A stretch of 35,738 nt of DNA. Origin: Bacteroidota bacterium (GTDB lineage Bacteria; Bacteroidota; Bacteroidia; Chitinophagales; Chitinophagaceae). The DNA is taken from positions 1-35,738 of the forward strand of contig JAFDYF010000082.1 of NCBI GenBank assembly GCA_018267575.1, written 5' to 3'. Position 1 is the stretch's first letter. Each line of letters begins with the position of its first letter. The position numbers were made by a program, and so were the translations under genes. The notes beneath the pieces were generated by a model. It was given only the letters and a program-made list of their open reading frames with translations, was not told the DNA's origin and ran no database searches. Shown piece after piece: positions 7,546 through 16,177 of this stretch.

Positions 7546-9258
7546 ATGAATTATATAAAATTTATAATCGGAATTTTGGGGATCTCGCTCTTCATGGGCC
7601 TATCTTCTTGTAAAAAAACTTTTGATGCACTTCTCAATAATCCCAATTATCCAAGTCCTTCTACCGCCGATGTGGATTTGTATTTGAACGAAGTGCAAGT
7701 AAGCTTCAAGGATTTTTGGAATACAGCCTCTGATTATGGAGCTCAGCTTACACGCCAACAACAATGGTACGGACCATTTTATCGGAATGGTTATACACCA
7801 GCAACTTTTGATTTTATGTGGACTACTGCTTATGCCAGTGTGATTAAAAATGCACAAGCAATGGTTCCATTGGCGCAATCTCAAAAAAAATATATCCAAT
7901 CCGGTATCGCTAGGATTTTGGAAGCTTATACTTACGGCACTTTGGTTGATGATTTTGGGGATGTTCCTTTTGGTGAAGCCAACTTGGGAGCAGCTAGTAC
8001 CAATCCTAAGGTTGACCCAGGCGCGACTACTTATGCAGGCGTTCAAACCTTGCTGGATAGCGCTATTGCAGATTTGCAAAAAACGGGTGCCGCAACCGGA
8101 CCAGCCAATGACCTTTATTATAGCGGAAGCGCTGCCAATTGGATTACGCTGGCAAAAACACTGAAGCTTAAGTATTATATGCAGGTGCGGTTGGTAGACC
8201 AAACTGCTGCTGCTTCGATTCAGGCATTGCTCTCAGAGAACAATTTGATCAATAATCCTTCACAGGATTTTGTTTTCAAATATGGAACAAACATCACTGC
8301 TCCCGATAGCAGACACCCCCATTATGGTCTTGATTATGCTAACTCTGGAGGTGTTGGCGAATATATCGGCAACTACATGATGTGGGCAGTTGCCGCCGAA
8401 AAATGGGGTGGCAATGTAAATCTAACTGGAGACCCCAGGTTACGATATTATTTTTATCGTCAGGCCACGAATTATGCTTGGGCGAATCAGCAATCTTGTC
8501 CATGTTATTCAAGCTCTTATTTTCAAACACCTAATTACCCCTCATGGTATCCAAGTGTACCAGATAAGACCCCCTTCTGCGTAGTCGGTAAAGGTTATAC
8601 AGGTAGAGACCATGGAGATAATAGTGGCACCCCTCCTGATGTCAATTTTAGAACAGCTTGGGGCATTTATCCAGCAGGTGGCCAGTTTGATGCAAACCAA
8701 GGAGCTGCAGTTACACTAACTATGGGTGGACAAGGGGCTGGTATCAGCCCAATCTGGTTGTCTTCTTTTACAAGTTTTGTTAAGGCTGAGGCTGCTTTGG
8801 TTCTGGGTTCGACTGGACAAGGGACTCCAAGATCTCTTCTGCTTAGTGGGATATCTGCTTCCATCAGCAAAGTATTAGCCTTCCCTTCAACCGTTAATTA
8901 TACAGTTCCATCCAATTATATTCCCTCCAATTCTGCCATTGCTAGCTACGATAGTTTGGTAGCAAGTAATTATGATACGGCCAGTTCCAATGACTCAAGG
9001 TTGAATATCATTATGACCGAATATTATATTGCAGCATGGGGCAATGGTTTGGAAACATATAATAATTATAGGTTAACTGGAATGCCCAATAATATGCAAT
9101 TGGCAAAGGCAGTCCCTGAACCTGGATTTTTCATGCGTTCGTTCTATTATCCATCTGTTTTTGAAAATCGGAACTCGAATGCTCCTGTACAAAAAACACC
9201 TGGCGATGCTGTACAGAAGGTTTTTTGGGATAATAATCCGGACAACTTTATTAACTAA
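7546..9258 (+). CDS. SusD/RagB family nutrient-binding outer membrane lipoprotein
   Basis: A 570-residue surface lipoprotein that forms the lid of the SusC channel and binds substrate. The signal peptide ends in a lipobox, M-G-L-S-S-C, with the cysteine at residue 22 followed by K-K-T. The N-terminal region (NEVQVSFKDFWNTASDYGAQLTRQ) and the helical segment SSFTSFVKAEAAL match the SusD-like_2 type, a subgroup distinct from classic starch-binding SusD. The central region is rich in aromatic residues. It starts 18 bp after the susC stop and is followed 17 bp later by another lipoprotein gene, so the three form one operon. The ligand cannot be told from sequence. Confidence 0.94.
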   Translation: MNYIKFIIGILGISLFMGLSSCKKTFDALLNNPNYPSPSTADVDLYLNEVQVSFKDFWNTASDYGAQLTRQQQWYGPFYRNGYTPATFDFMWTTAYASVIKNAQAMVPLAQSQKKYIQSGIARILEAYTYGTLVDDFGDVPFGEANLGAASTNPKVDPGATTYAGVQTLLDSAIADLQKTGAATGPANDLYYSGSAANWITLAKTLKLKYYMQVRLVDQTAAASIQALLSENNLINNPSQDFVFKYGTNITAPDSRHPHYGLDYANSGGVGEYIGNYMMWAVAAEKWGGNVNLTGDPRLRYYFYRQATNYAWANQQSCPCYSSSYFQTPNYPSWYPSVPDKTPFCVVGKGYTGRDHGDNSGTPPDVNFRTAWGIYPAGGQFDANQGAAVTLTMGGQGAGISPIWLSSFTSFVKAEAALVLGSTGQGTPRSLLLSGISASISKVLAFPSTVNYTVPSNYIPSNSAIASYDSLVASNYDTASSNDSRLNIIMTEYYIAAWGNGLETYNNYRLTGMPNNMQLAKAVPEPGFFMRSFYYPSVFENRNSNAPVQKTPGDAVQKVFWDNNPDNFIN

Positions 9259-9275
9259 TTTATAAAAGAGATTCC

Positions 9276-10172
9276 ATGAAGAAATTATTAATTATAGCAG
9301 TTGCCATTGCCAGTGTTTATTTCACTGTCAATTCATGCAAAAAAACAGGTGGTAATATCAATCCATTAACCAGTGTATCAAACTTGGGTATTGGCTCCTA
9401 CCTGGTTTTGGATAGCAATATCAATTTGAATTTTAACCTTACCCAAATAGCCACATCCACTGTAGGGATCATTGTTCATGGATACCCCGGTGGTGAAGCA
9501 GTAGATCATGTGATTTTATATGCTACACTGGGATCTACTTGGGATACAACCCAATGGCATCAGGTAACCTCCATCCCTTATACTGGTAAGGGAACAAAGT
9601 TAACGGTTACAGGCGCCCAGTTGGGAACGGCTATGGGTGTTGACCCAACGACCTTTGCACCTGGTACCTTTTATACTTTTTATACAAGAGTAGTAACCAA
9701 AAGCGGAAAGACTTACGATGTAAATAATACGGGAACCAATTCCGGAAGTGGTATTAATGGTGGTACCTATTATTATGCAGCGATGTCTTTTGCTGCATAT
9801 GTAACCTGCCCATTCACAGGCGGGATGGCTGGTACTTATAAAGTAATCCAGGACGGATGGGGAGATTGGAATGCCGGCGACCTAGTGCAGGTTACGGATG
9901 GACCAGGTCCTAATCAAATTAATTTATCGCAAGTGTACCCAAATCCTAAATATGGTTCAGTAATAAACCCTTTGTTGGTGAATGTGGACCCTGCTACTGG
10001 TGCGGCTACTGTGCCTAAGGTGGATTTTGGAAACTATGGATATACCGCAACAGTTACATCTGGATCAGGATATGTGTTTTCATGTGTTGGATATATCACC
10101 CTTTCCAATGATATTTTTGCTGGACCTTATGGAGACCAAGGTGTACTAAACCTGATTTTGCAGAAGCAGTAA
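9276..10172 (+). CDS. Lipoprotein of unknown function in SusCD operon
   Basis: A 298-residue predicted lipoprotein with a signal peptide ending in V-N-S-C (cysteine 21) and K-K-T. The body is rich in glycine, threonine and tyrosine with alternating hydrophobic residues, suggesting beta-sandwich domains. Residues about 30-150 resemble a fibronectin/immunoglobulin-like fold. A second part (about 175-298) contains GTYKVIQDGWGDWNAGD, often seen in small SusCD-associated lipoproteins. I do not recognise a named family with certainty. By position it is the third gene of the operon, where SusE/SusF-type surface glycan-binding proteins usually lie. That role is inferred from context only. A strong terminator follows 20 bp after the stop. 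Confidence 0.85.
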   Translation: MKKLLIIAVAIASVYFTVNSCKKTGGNINPLTSVSNLGIGSYLVLDSNINLNFNLTQIATSTVGIIVHGYPGGEAVDHVILYATLGSTWDTTQWHQVTSIPYTGKGTKLTVTGAQLGTAMGVDPTTFAPGTFYTFYTRVVTKSGKTYDVNNTGTNSGSGINGGTYYYAAMSFAAYVTCPFTGGMAGTYKVIQDGWGDWNAGDLVQVTDGPGPNQINLSQVYPNPKYGSVINPLLVNVDPATGAATVPKVDFGNYGYTATVTSGSGYVFSCVGYITLSNDIFAGPYGDQGVLNLILQKQ

Positions 10173-10488
10173 AATTGGTAAATCTATTTTTTACCTCATA
10201 CCTGATAGGATGGCTTAAAACCATCCTATCAGGTATGAGGTTTTTATTCAATGATAAATTTGTTTTTTATTTTTTTGAGTTTGTAATTGATTGTTGAAAC
10301 TAGGTCTCTCATAGCTTCTCGCACAACGACCATATTTTAGAATCAGGACTGCTGTTCTTTTACTGTATAGGCGTATTTGTTGATTGGTGAATTTGGTTTT
10401 TATGAGATAACCTCTAAATATGCTAAGGATTTCTAAAATGGAGTAGTACAAATGGTTGCCATTTTTTTCTATAACTAAACTATTATTT
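10173..10488. other. 316-bp intergenic region downstream of the SusCD operon
   Basis: Beyond the terminator at 10193-10248 nothing coding is convincing. A small stem (10450-10455 with 10459-10464) followed by a T run sits just before the next gene. The region must hold the promoter of the gene at 10489, but I could not pick one reliably. Confidence 0.5.
10193..10248 (+). terminator. Strong rho-independent terminator after the SusCD operon
   Basis: A perfect 21-bp inverted repeat (10193-10213 and 10221-10241) has a 7-base loop (CTTAAAA) and is followed by TTTTATT on the plus strand. It lies 20 bp beyond the stop of the third operon gene and should fully isolate the operon from downstream genes. 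Confidence 0.88.
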
Positions 10489-11247
10489 ATGAAAAAGGGC
10501 ATTTGCACTCTTATTTGCTTTGTTATCGTAGTAGCTTGTTTCTCGCAAGGAAATCCAAACTATTTCAAAACTGGGGCTTTCGCCCCCCCTCCATTAGGTT
10601 CTGTTAAGACAATGGTTGACCAAGATTGGAAAGCAAGAGTTGTAGAACAGGATGGTATCTGGGGTAATTATGGTGGTATTACTGGCAATGCATTTTTTAA
10701 TGAGGATTGGGAAAATGGGTATATCAAACTAAGCAACAATCGGCTAATTGCCAATATCCCTTTAAATTTCAACATCTATACAAATGAGATCTATTATTTC
10801 CTAGATAGCTTAGTAAGGGTTATTGAACCTTCAGTACCAGTTGAAGAATTTGGGATCCCTATACAGAATACAGATACGATGACTAAAGCAATATTTCGGC
10901 GAGGTTTTCCTTCAATCGACAAGAATACAGATAAGACTTTTTACCAAGTACTGGTGGATGGTCAAATTTGTTTATTGAAACTGAAAAAGAAAAATATTAT
11001 GGAGCAAAACAATCTTCCTGGTGTGCCACCTCAAAAGGTGTTTGTTGATGCAGATTTTTTCTTTGCATTTTCTAAGTCGGAAAATAGAGTGGTTTCTATA
11101 AAAAAAAGCAAGAGCTCCATTATTAGTGGCTTGCCACAATATGCAAATTTGATTCAATCAACGATAGATATTGAAGGTTTAAAACCTAATAAAGATGCTG
11201 ATTTGGTAAATCTTTTTCTGGCAATAAATAAAGGCATAAAACAATAA
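10489..11247 (+). CDS. Secreted protein of unknown function
   Basis: A 252-residue protein not recognised as a known family. The ATG at 10489 is preferred over an in-frame ATG at 10456 because it begins directly with a signal peptide (KKGICTLICFVIVVACFSQ), likely cleaved after the F-S-Q. There is no lipobox in the right place, so the product is probably soluble in the periplasm or exported. Mature-protein features include DQDWKARVVEQDGIWGNYGGITGNAFFNEDW and a lysine-rich segment near residue 160. The style resembles Bacteroidota proteins that describe a small beta-rich sensor-like fold, but this is only an impression. It is separated from the SusCD operon by a strong terminator and converges with the RNase G gene, 16 bp away. 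Confidence 0.8.
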   Translation: MKKGICTLICFVIVVACFSQGNPNYFKTGAFAPPPLGSVKTMVDQDWKARVVEQDGIWGNYGGITGNAFFNEDWENGYIKLSNNRLIANIPLNFNIYTNEIYYFLDSLVRVIEPSVPVEEFGIPIQNTDTMTKAIFRRGFPSIDKNTDKTFYQVLVDGQICLLKLKKKNIMEQNNLPGVPPQKVFVDADFFFAFSKSENRVVSIKKSKSSIISGLPQYANLIQSTIDIEGLKPNKDADLVNLFLAINKGIKQ

Positions 11248-11263
11248 TAGACTTATTGAGCGA

Positions 11264-12817
11264 TTACAGCTTTATCTCCTCTTCTTCCTTATCAAAAAAA
11301 CGAAACTCGGTGAGGTGGTAATTGGAGTTGGCCTTGATATGGGTCTTCTGTTTGTACTTCATCCTCCATTTCCATTGCTTGGAGCGGAACAATCCTCCCT
11401 TTGTGAGGTAGGCATGTATGATGGGGTGAACAGCCAATGTAAGGTTCTTATGTTGGTGGTTGAGCAGATAGCTCAGGTTCTTTTCAATCTCATCTTCCAA
11501 TATCAGTGCGGAAGATATTTTTCCGGTACCATTGCAGGTGGGGCAGATTTCCTGCGTGTTGATGGTGATTTCTGGCTTCATCCGTTGCCGGGTGATCTGC
11601 ATCAACCCAAATTTCGAAATGGGTAGCACCGCATGCTTGGCACGGTCGGTATGCATAAAGGATTCCATCGCTTCTACCAGTTTTCTTTTATTGTCTGGTA
11701 CCTTCATGTCGATAAAATCAACCACAATAATGCCTCCGAGGTCTCTCAGGCGCAATTGCCGCGCAATTTCTTCAGCAGCTTCCAGATTCGTCTCCAGGGC
11801 ATTTTGTTCTTGGTTATTGCTAACGCTTTTATACCCACTGTTCACATCGATCACATGGAGTGCTTCCGTATGCTCCACAATCAGGTAGGCACCACTAGGC
11901 AGGTTTACGGTTTTGCCGAAAGCTGCCTTCACCTGTTTGGTAACACCAAACTGATCAAAAATGGGTGAGCCGTTCTGGAAAAAACTAACGATCTCAGTTT
12001 TTTCAGGAGCTATTTTTTGGATATAGTTCCGGGTATCGTTGTAAATACTTTTATCGTTGGTAACAATCTTATTAAAATCTTCATTCAGCAGGTCGCGCAG
12101 CATACTGGTTGCTTTTGTCTGCTCGCTGAGAATCTTGGCGGGTGCTACCGCTCCTTTTAAATTGTTTTGGATCAGTTTCCAAGTAGCCATCAGTTCGGTG
12201 AGGTCTTCATGCAACTCGGCCGTGTTTTTGCCTTCTGCAGCGGTCCTAACAATCACACCGAAGTTTTTCGATTTGATGGCCTCCACAATTTTTTGAAGGC
12301 GTTTACGCTCGTCCGAAGAATGTATTTTTCTGGAAACAGCTACGATATCATTAAATGGGGTGATGACCACAAACCTGCCGGGCAGGGAAATTTCGCAACT
12401 CAGTCGCGGCCCTTTGGCAGCGATGGGTTCTTTCAATATCTGAACCAATATATTGGGTTTGCCACCCAATACTTCGTTTATTTTTCCGGTCTTGATGATT
12501 TCTGGTTCTACCTGAAAAGCACCAAAATCAAAATTGGTACTTCCTGTTTCGTTGATGGCCTGTGTGGTGAATTTCAGCAATGAGCGCACATAAGGGCTCA
12601 GGTCGGTATAATGTAGAAAGGCATCCTTTTCAAAGCCCACATCTACAAAAGCGGCATTGAGGCCCGGTATCAGTTTTTTTACCTTGCCAAGATATAAATC
12701 ACCCACAGCAAAACTGGCATCAGCTTTTTCATGGTGTAATTCCACCAGCCTTTTGTCCTCCAACAGGGCTATTTCAACTCCCTGCGGGGCTGCATTTATT
12801 ATCAGTTCCTTGTTCAA
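11264..12817 (-). CDS. rng: Ribonuclease G (Rne/Rng family)
   Basis: A 517-residue endoribonuclease that acts in rRNA maturation and mRNA decay, cutting single-stranded AU-rich RNA. An S1 RNA-binding domain lies at about 37-120 (GDLYLGKVKKLIPGLNAAFVDVG). Catalytic aspartates are visible: D324 in LHVIDVNSG and D367 in VVDFIDM, matching D303 and D346 of E. coli RNase E. The zinc-link CPTC (C425, C428) is also present at the expected offset. The long C-terminal scaffold of RNase E is missing, so this is the RNase G type. The gene ends a minus-strand cluster HU - TPR - COX24-type protein - rng. Confidence 0.95.
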   Translation of the reverse strand: MNKELIINAAPQGVEIALLEDKRLVELHHEKADASFAVGDLYLGKVKKLIPGLNAAFVDVGFEKDAFLHYTDLSPYVRSLLKFTTQAINETGSTNFDFGAFQVEPEIIKTGKINEVLGGKPNILVQILKEPIAAKGPRLSCEISLPGRFVVITPFNDIVAVSRKIHSSDERKRLQKIVEAIKSKNFGVIVRTAAEGKNTAELHEDLTELMATWKLIQNNLKGAVAPAKILSEQTKATSMLRDLLNEDFNKIVTNDKSIYNDTRNYIQKIAPEKTEIVSFFQNGSPIFDQFGVTKQVKAAFGKTVNLPSGAYLIVEHTEALHVIDVNSGYKSVSNNQEQNALETNLEAAEEIARQLRLRDLGGIIVVDFIDMKVPDNKRKLVEAMESFMHTDRAKHAVLPISKFGLMQITRQRMKPEITINTQEICPTCNGTGKISSALILEDEIEKNLSYLLNHQHKNLTLAVHPIIHAYLTKGGLFRSKQWKWRMKYKQKTHIKANSNYHLTEFRFFDKEEEEIKL

Positions 12818-12947
12818 TCTTTAAAGTTTACCAACTGACTCAATACCTCACTAAAAGGAATAGGGCTGAAGAAGTTTTATTTACATGATTCATCGATAGG
12901 CTATCGGCGATATCAAATAAATAAAGAATCCAGCATCCAGAGTGGAA

Positions 12948-12965
12948 GCCACGCTATGGCGTGGC
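12948..12965. other. Short hairpin after the COX24-type gene
   Basis: A 7-bp G+C-rich perfect stem (12948-12954 with 12959-12965) with a 4-base loop lies 8 bp beyond the stop of the 31-residue gene on the minus strand. No T tract follows in either direction, so it may be an mRNA-stabilising or processing hairpin rather than a terminator. Confidence 0.4.
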
Positions 12966-12973
12966 CTGAAGAC

Positions 12974-13069
12974 TTATTTGTTCTTCTTCTTATGACGGTT
13001 TTTTCTTAGTCTTTTTTTTCGTTTGTGCGTTGCGATTTTATGACGCTTACGTTTTTTACCACACGGCAT
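12974..13069 (-). CDS. AURKAIP1/COX24-type small basic protein (31 aa)
   Basis: A very small gene encoding 31 residues, more than half of them lysine, arginine or histidine, beginning MPCGKKRKRHKIATHKRKK and ending in a lysine-rich tail. This closely resembles small proteins of Bacteroidota annotated as AURKAIP1/COX24 domain proteins. The family includes mitochondrial ribosomal mS38 and the mycobacterial bS22, so a role bound to 16S rRNA in the small ribosomal subunit is likely by homology; I infer this. It lies between the TPR gene and rng on the same strand, a location consistent with translation and RNA metabolism. The ATG is preceded by an AT-rich leader with no Shine-Dalgarno sequence. 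Confidence 0.85.
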   Translation of the reverse strand: MPCGKKRKRHKIATHKRKKRLRKNRHKKKNK

Positions 13070-13126
13070 AGAGAAATTCTTTTTTAGTTAATAATAAATT
13101 CAGTTCAATTATTTAATAAGGCCTAT

Positions 13127-13987
13127 CTATTGCAATGATTTGATCCGGATATTAATTTCTTTTAAAGCTGCAGGGTCTGATATCCATTTCTTGCTTTCTT
13201 CGTACCATTTTACCGCTTCCTGCTTGTCCCCTTTATGTTCATTGATCTCTGCCAGTTTCATGATCGCTTCCAGGTTATCTGGTTGGTGCTGTACCACTTT
13301 TGTCAAACGTTCAATCGCCTTATCATACTGACCCGATATGGCCCCTCCCAAACCAAGCATAAACTGCGCATACATATTGGTCGAGTCGCGACGTGATACT
13401 TCCAGTATCTGTTGTATCCCTTGCATCACTTCCTGCGGGTTGCCGGCACTGCTTCCAAAGATATAGCTGGCACCCAGTCCAATTTTAGACGAATCGTTAT
13501 CAGGATTGATCTGTAATGCCTGTTTAAACAACTCTTTTGCTTGGGTGGCCATCCAGCTTTTTAAAGCGGGGTCGTCCAGCAAACGAAGGTTCTCTAAAAA
13601 TAATTGGGCTGCAAAGGTGAGGTTTTTTTCAGAATTTTCCAATTTAGCTATTTGCCCATTATAATAAGCAAAGGGCAAAAAGCCATTCTGGACAGAATCT
13701 TTCCAGAAAGCGGCCAATTGGCGATAAGCTTTGAGTTGCTGTTCTTTCACATCGCCACGTACGACCGAATGTTCCAATCGGTCTACATATTCGGCTTGTG
13801 ACGGGTTAAGTTTTGCTTGGGAAGCTTTTAGTATGTCCTGTATATCAATGGGTTTAGCCTCTGCTCCCGCATTCTCGGCGGCGGGCATCGGGCTATTCTT
13901 TTTTGGGGGAATGGTCTGCCCAAAAAAATAAACCAACACAAGTAATACAACTCCTGATAAAGCTAAAATAGTCTGCTGTTTTTTCAC
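13127..13987 (-). CDS. Membrane-anchored tetratricopeptide repeat protein
   Basis: A 286-residue protein with one N-terminal transmembrane segment (about residues 7-25, ILALSGVVLLVLVYFFGQ), a proline/alanine-rich linker and a helical C-terminal region. At least two TPR units are evident at about 205-275 (ISGQYDKAIERLTKVVQHQP and HKGDKQEAVKWYEESKKW), and the region around 140-200 probably holds degenerate repeats. TPR domains serve protein-protein interaction; the partner is unknown. It sits between an HU gene (24 bp upstream) and the small COX24-type gene, and is likely co-transcribed with HU. Confidence 0.88.
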   Translation of the reverse strand: MKKQQTILALSGVVLLVLVYFFGQTIPPKKNSPMPAAENAGAEAKPIDIQDILKASQAKLNPSQAEYVDRLEHSVVRGDVKEQQLKAYRQLAAFWKDSVQNGFLPFAYYNGQIAKLENSEKNLTFAAQLFLENLRLLDDPALKSWMATQAKELFKQALQINPDNDSSKIGLGASYIFGSSAGNPQEVMQGIQQILEVSRRDSTNMYAQFMLGLGGAISGQYDKAIERLTKVVQHQPDNLEAIMKLAEINEHKGDKQEAVKWYEESKKWISDPAALKEINIRIKSLQ

Positions 13988-14011
13988 ATCAACATTGTTG
14001 AAACAGCAAAT

Positions 14012-14332
14012 TTACATTTCTTCCTCGGGAGATGGCTGATCTTCTTTTACAGACTGCAATTTTTTTACTTCAGCCACAAACTCTTTTGCGGGCTTAAAGG
14101 CAGGTATATAATGTTCGGGGATGTGTACGGCTACATTTTTTTTGATATTCCGTCCAATTTTTGCAGCTCTTTTTTTGGTGATAAAGCTGCCAAAACCGCG
14201 GATATAGATGTTTTCTCCTGCTGACAGAGTATCTTTAACTTCTTTGAACATGGTTTCCAGGGTTACCAACACATCAACTTTTGGTATGCCTGTTTTTTCT
14301 GAGATTTGATTGACGAGGTCGGCTTTTCGCAT
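14012..14332 (-). CDS. HU/IHF family DNA-binding protein
   Basis: A 106-residue nucleoid protein that binds and bends DNA as a dimer. The N-terminal dimerisation helices (MRKADLVNQISEKTGIPKVDV) are followed by the beta-arm signature (IYIRGFGSFITKKRAAKIGRN, about 44-64). The IPAFKPAKEF motif is at about 76-85. A short acidic tail (EDQPSPEEEM) extends beyond the usual 90-100 residues. It heads the minus-strand cluster and is divergent from mutY, with a 215-bp shared upstream region. Confidence 0.95.
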   Translation of the reverse strand: MRKADLVNQISEKTGIPKVDVLVTLETMFKEVKDTLSAGENIYIRGFGSFITKKRAAKIGRNIKKNVAVHIPEHYIPAFKPAKEFVAEVKKLQSVKEDQPSPEEEM

Positions 14333-14359
14333 TGGAGTCTTTTTATAAGTTTCTGATTT

Positions 14360-14390
14360 TAAATTTATAACAAAATCCCAAAATTACAAG
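14360..14390 (-). promoter_or_regulatory. Possible promoter of the HU gene
   Basis: On the minus strand CTTG (14387-14390) and TAAATTTA (14360-14367, one mismatch to TAnnTTTG) are 19 bases apart. They lie 28 bases upstream of the HU start codon. The match is plausible but not unique in this AT-rich stretch. Confidence 0.35.
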
Positions 14391-14547
14391 CTTGTTTGTA
14401 TTTTTCATTTTTTACAACAAACCCTTAAGAATTTGGGCCCAATCTGCTTCTATAACGCAAAATGTTGATTATGAGTATAAAGCTAAAAATTTTCTTTAAG
14501 AAAACAATCATAAATTTTTAAAACAGTTTAATTTCATTACAAACCTG

Positions 14548-15618
14548 ATGAAAGCCGATTTTAGCAAAAACCTACTGCTCTGGGATCAGAAAACAAATAA
14601 TAGACCAATGCCTTGGAAGGGTATTAAGGATCCCTATAAAATTTGGCTCAGCGAAATCATCCTGCAGCAAACCCGGGTGGAGCAAGGCTGGGCCTATTAT
14701 GAGCGCTTTATAAAAGCCTTCCCAACCATCCACGATTTGGCGAAGGCGCCAGAAAAAAGAGTTTTTAAATTATGGGAGGGATTGGGCTATTACAACCGTT
14801 GCAAAAACCTCATCGCCACCGCCAAAAAAATTTCTGTGGAGTACAAAGGTAGGTTCCCTTCTTCCTATGATGAGATTTTGGAGCTGAAAGGCATTGGGCC
14901 TTATACAGCCGCAGCCATTGCTTCTTTTGCATTCGATTTGCCATATGCGGTGGTGGATGGGAACGTGGAAAGGGTTTTATCCAGATATTTTGGCATCAAC
15001 ACACCAGTAGATACGAATGATGGAAAGAAGATGTACAATCTATTGGCGAATGCATTGCTTGACAAAAAAAAGCCCGGTAAATACAACCAGGCAATCATGG
15101 ATTTTGGGGCAGTGGTCTGCAAACCGCAAAACCCCTTGTGCCAACACTGCCCCCAAAGGAGGAGTTGCCAAGCGTATCATTTCCATTTGACCCAAGCCCT
15201 ACCCGTAAAATCGAAAAAGGCAGAAAAAAAAATACGTTGGTTTTATTATTTCATTATAGAGCACCAAGGCGGCCTATGGGTGCATAAACGTGATGCCAAA
15301 GATGTTTGGCAGAATTTATATGAGTTTGTTCTATGGGAAACCAACAAAGAAACGGCCCCTGATAAGATAATAGGTTCGGCTTTTGCATTGAAAACCTTTG
15401 ATAATCAAAAAATCAATATAAAAAATCTTTCCCCTGTGTATAAACAGCAGCTTACCCATCAAACTATCTATACTCAGTTTCTGTGGGCATCTGTAAAAAA
15501 GCTGCTAAAGAATTTGGAGGGTTATGAGTTTATTAAAATAAAAGATCTTATCAAATTGCCCTTCCCCAAAACGATTGCAGATTACCTTAAAACGGCCTCC
15601 ATGAATGAGCGGAGATAG
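14548..15618 (+). CDS. mutY: A/G-specific adenine DNA glycosylase MutY
   Basis: A 356-residue base-excision-repair enzyme that removes adenine mispaired with 8-oxoguanine. The catalytic residues align with E. coli MutY: E36 in SEIILQQTR and D137 in VVDGNVERV. The helix-hairpin-helix is LKGIGPYTA (113-121). The 4Fe-4S ligands are C191, C198, C201 and C207 with the standard C-x6-C-x2-C-x5-C spacing. The C-terminal part (about 225-350) is the NUDIX-like domain that recognises 8-oxoG. It begins the mutY-ssb-gldE-gldD run, a neighbourhood I recall as common in Bacteroidota. Confidence 0.96.
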   Translation: MKADFSKNLLLWDQKTNNRPMPWKGIKDPYKIWLSEIILQQTRVEQGWAYYERFIKAFPTIHDLAKAPEKRVFKLWEGLGYYNRCKNLIATAKKISVEYKGRFPSSYDEILELKGIGPYTAAAIASFAFDLPYAVVDGNVERVLSRYFGINTPVDTNDGKKMYNLLANALLDKKKPGKYNQAIMDFGAVVCKPQNPLCQHCPQRRSCQAYHFHLTQALPVKSKKAEKKIRWFYYFIIEHQGGLWVHKRDAKDVWQNLYEFVLWETNKETAPDKIIGSAFALKTFDNQKINIKNLSPVYKQQLTHQTIYTQFLWASVKKLLKNLEGYEFIKIKDLIKLPFPKTIADYLKTASMNERR

Positions 15619-15713
15619 GCCTTTCACAATAATCTTTTCCATATTGGCTGAAAAAAAATTAACTTTAAGAAGTTCTATGCATCGGTATTATTCAAACTTC
15701 AAACATAAGCAAT

Positions 15714-16145
15714 ATGAGAGGGGTAAACAGAGTGATGCTAATCGGCAATTTGGGTAAGGACCCAGACATACAACATCTCGAGGGGAATATTGGGGTAGCT
15801 AAATTTTCTCTTGCCACCACCGAAACTTTCAAAGACAGGGCTGGAAAATTGATTTCACAAACCGAATGGCATACAGTGGTGCTATGGCGTGGGCTGGCAG
15901 AACTGGCACAAAAATATTTGCATAAAGGAAGTCTGGTTTATATTGAGGGAAGGTTGAGGACCCGCTCTTGGGAAGATAAGGAAGGGAATAAAAAGTTTGC
16001 AACCGAAGTAGTGGGCGATAACCTGATTATGCTGGACAAGCGCACCGATGGCATTAATCATCTGAGTGGTTCCCATGAAACGGGCGAGCCCGGAAGCAAT
16101 GAACCCCCACCGTTAGGCGAGCATTCTGAGGATTTGCCTTTTTAG
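15714..16145 (+). CDS. ssb: Single-stranded DNA-binding protein
   Basis: A 143-residue SSB with the N-terminal OB fold (about residues 3-105; VNRVMLIGNLGKDPD, SQTEWHTVVLWRGLAELA, YIEGRLRTRSW) and a short disordered linker. It ends in the acidic tip EDLPF, which recruits DNA repair and replication partners. The linker is short compared with E. coli SSB (178 residues), as is normal in Bacteroidota. It lies 95 bp after mutY. A hairpin follows the gene at 16178-16209. Confidence 0.96.
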   Translation: MRGVNRVMLIGNLGKDPDIQHLEGNIGVAKFSLATTETFKDRAGKLISQTEWHTVVLWRGLAELAQKYLHKGSLVYIEGRLRTRSWEDKEGNKKFATEVVGDNLIMLDKRTDGINHLSGSHETGEPGSNEPPPLGEHSEDLPF

Positions 16146-16177
16146 AGCAACAATTTGCTAAATTTGTGATATTATTG

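Noticed and set aside
7600..8202. A 200-residue ORF antisense to susD
   Set aside because: It is a shadow of the susD frame, with no promoter or recognisable domain.
10248..10508. An 86-residue minus-strand ORF
   Set aside because: It overlaps the start of the next gene and the end of the terminator, and its sequence has no recognisable domain.
12892..12904. Short palindrome CGATAGGCTATCG
   Set aside because: Only 6 bp per arm and no T tract; it is likely chance and does not relate to a gene end.
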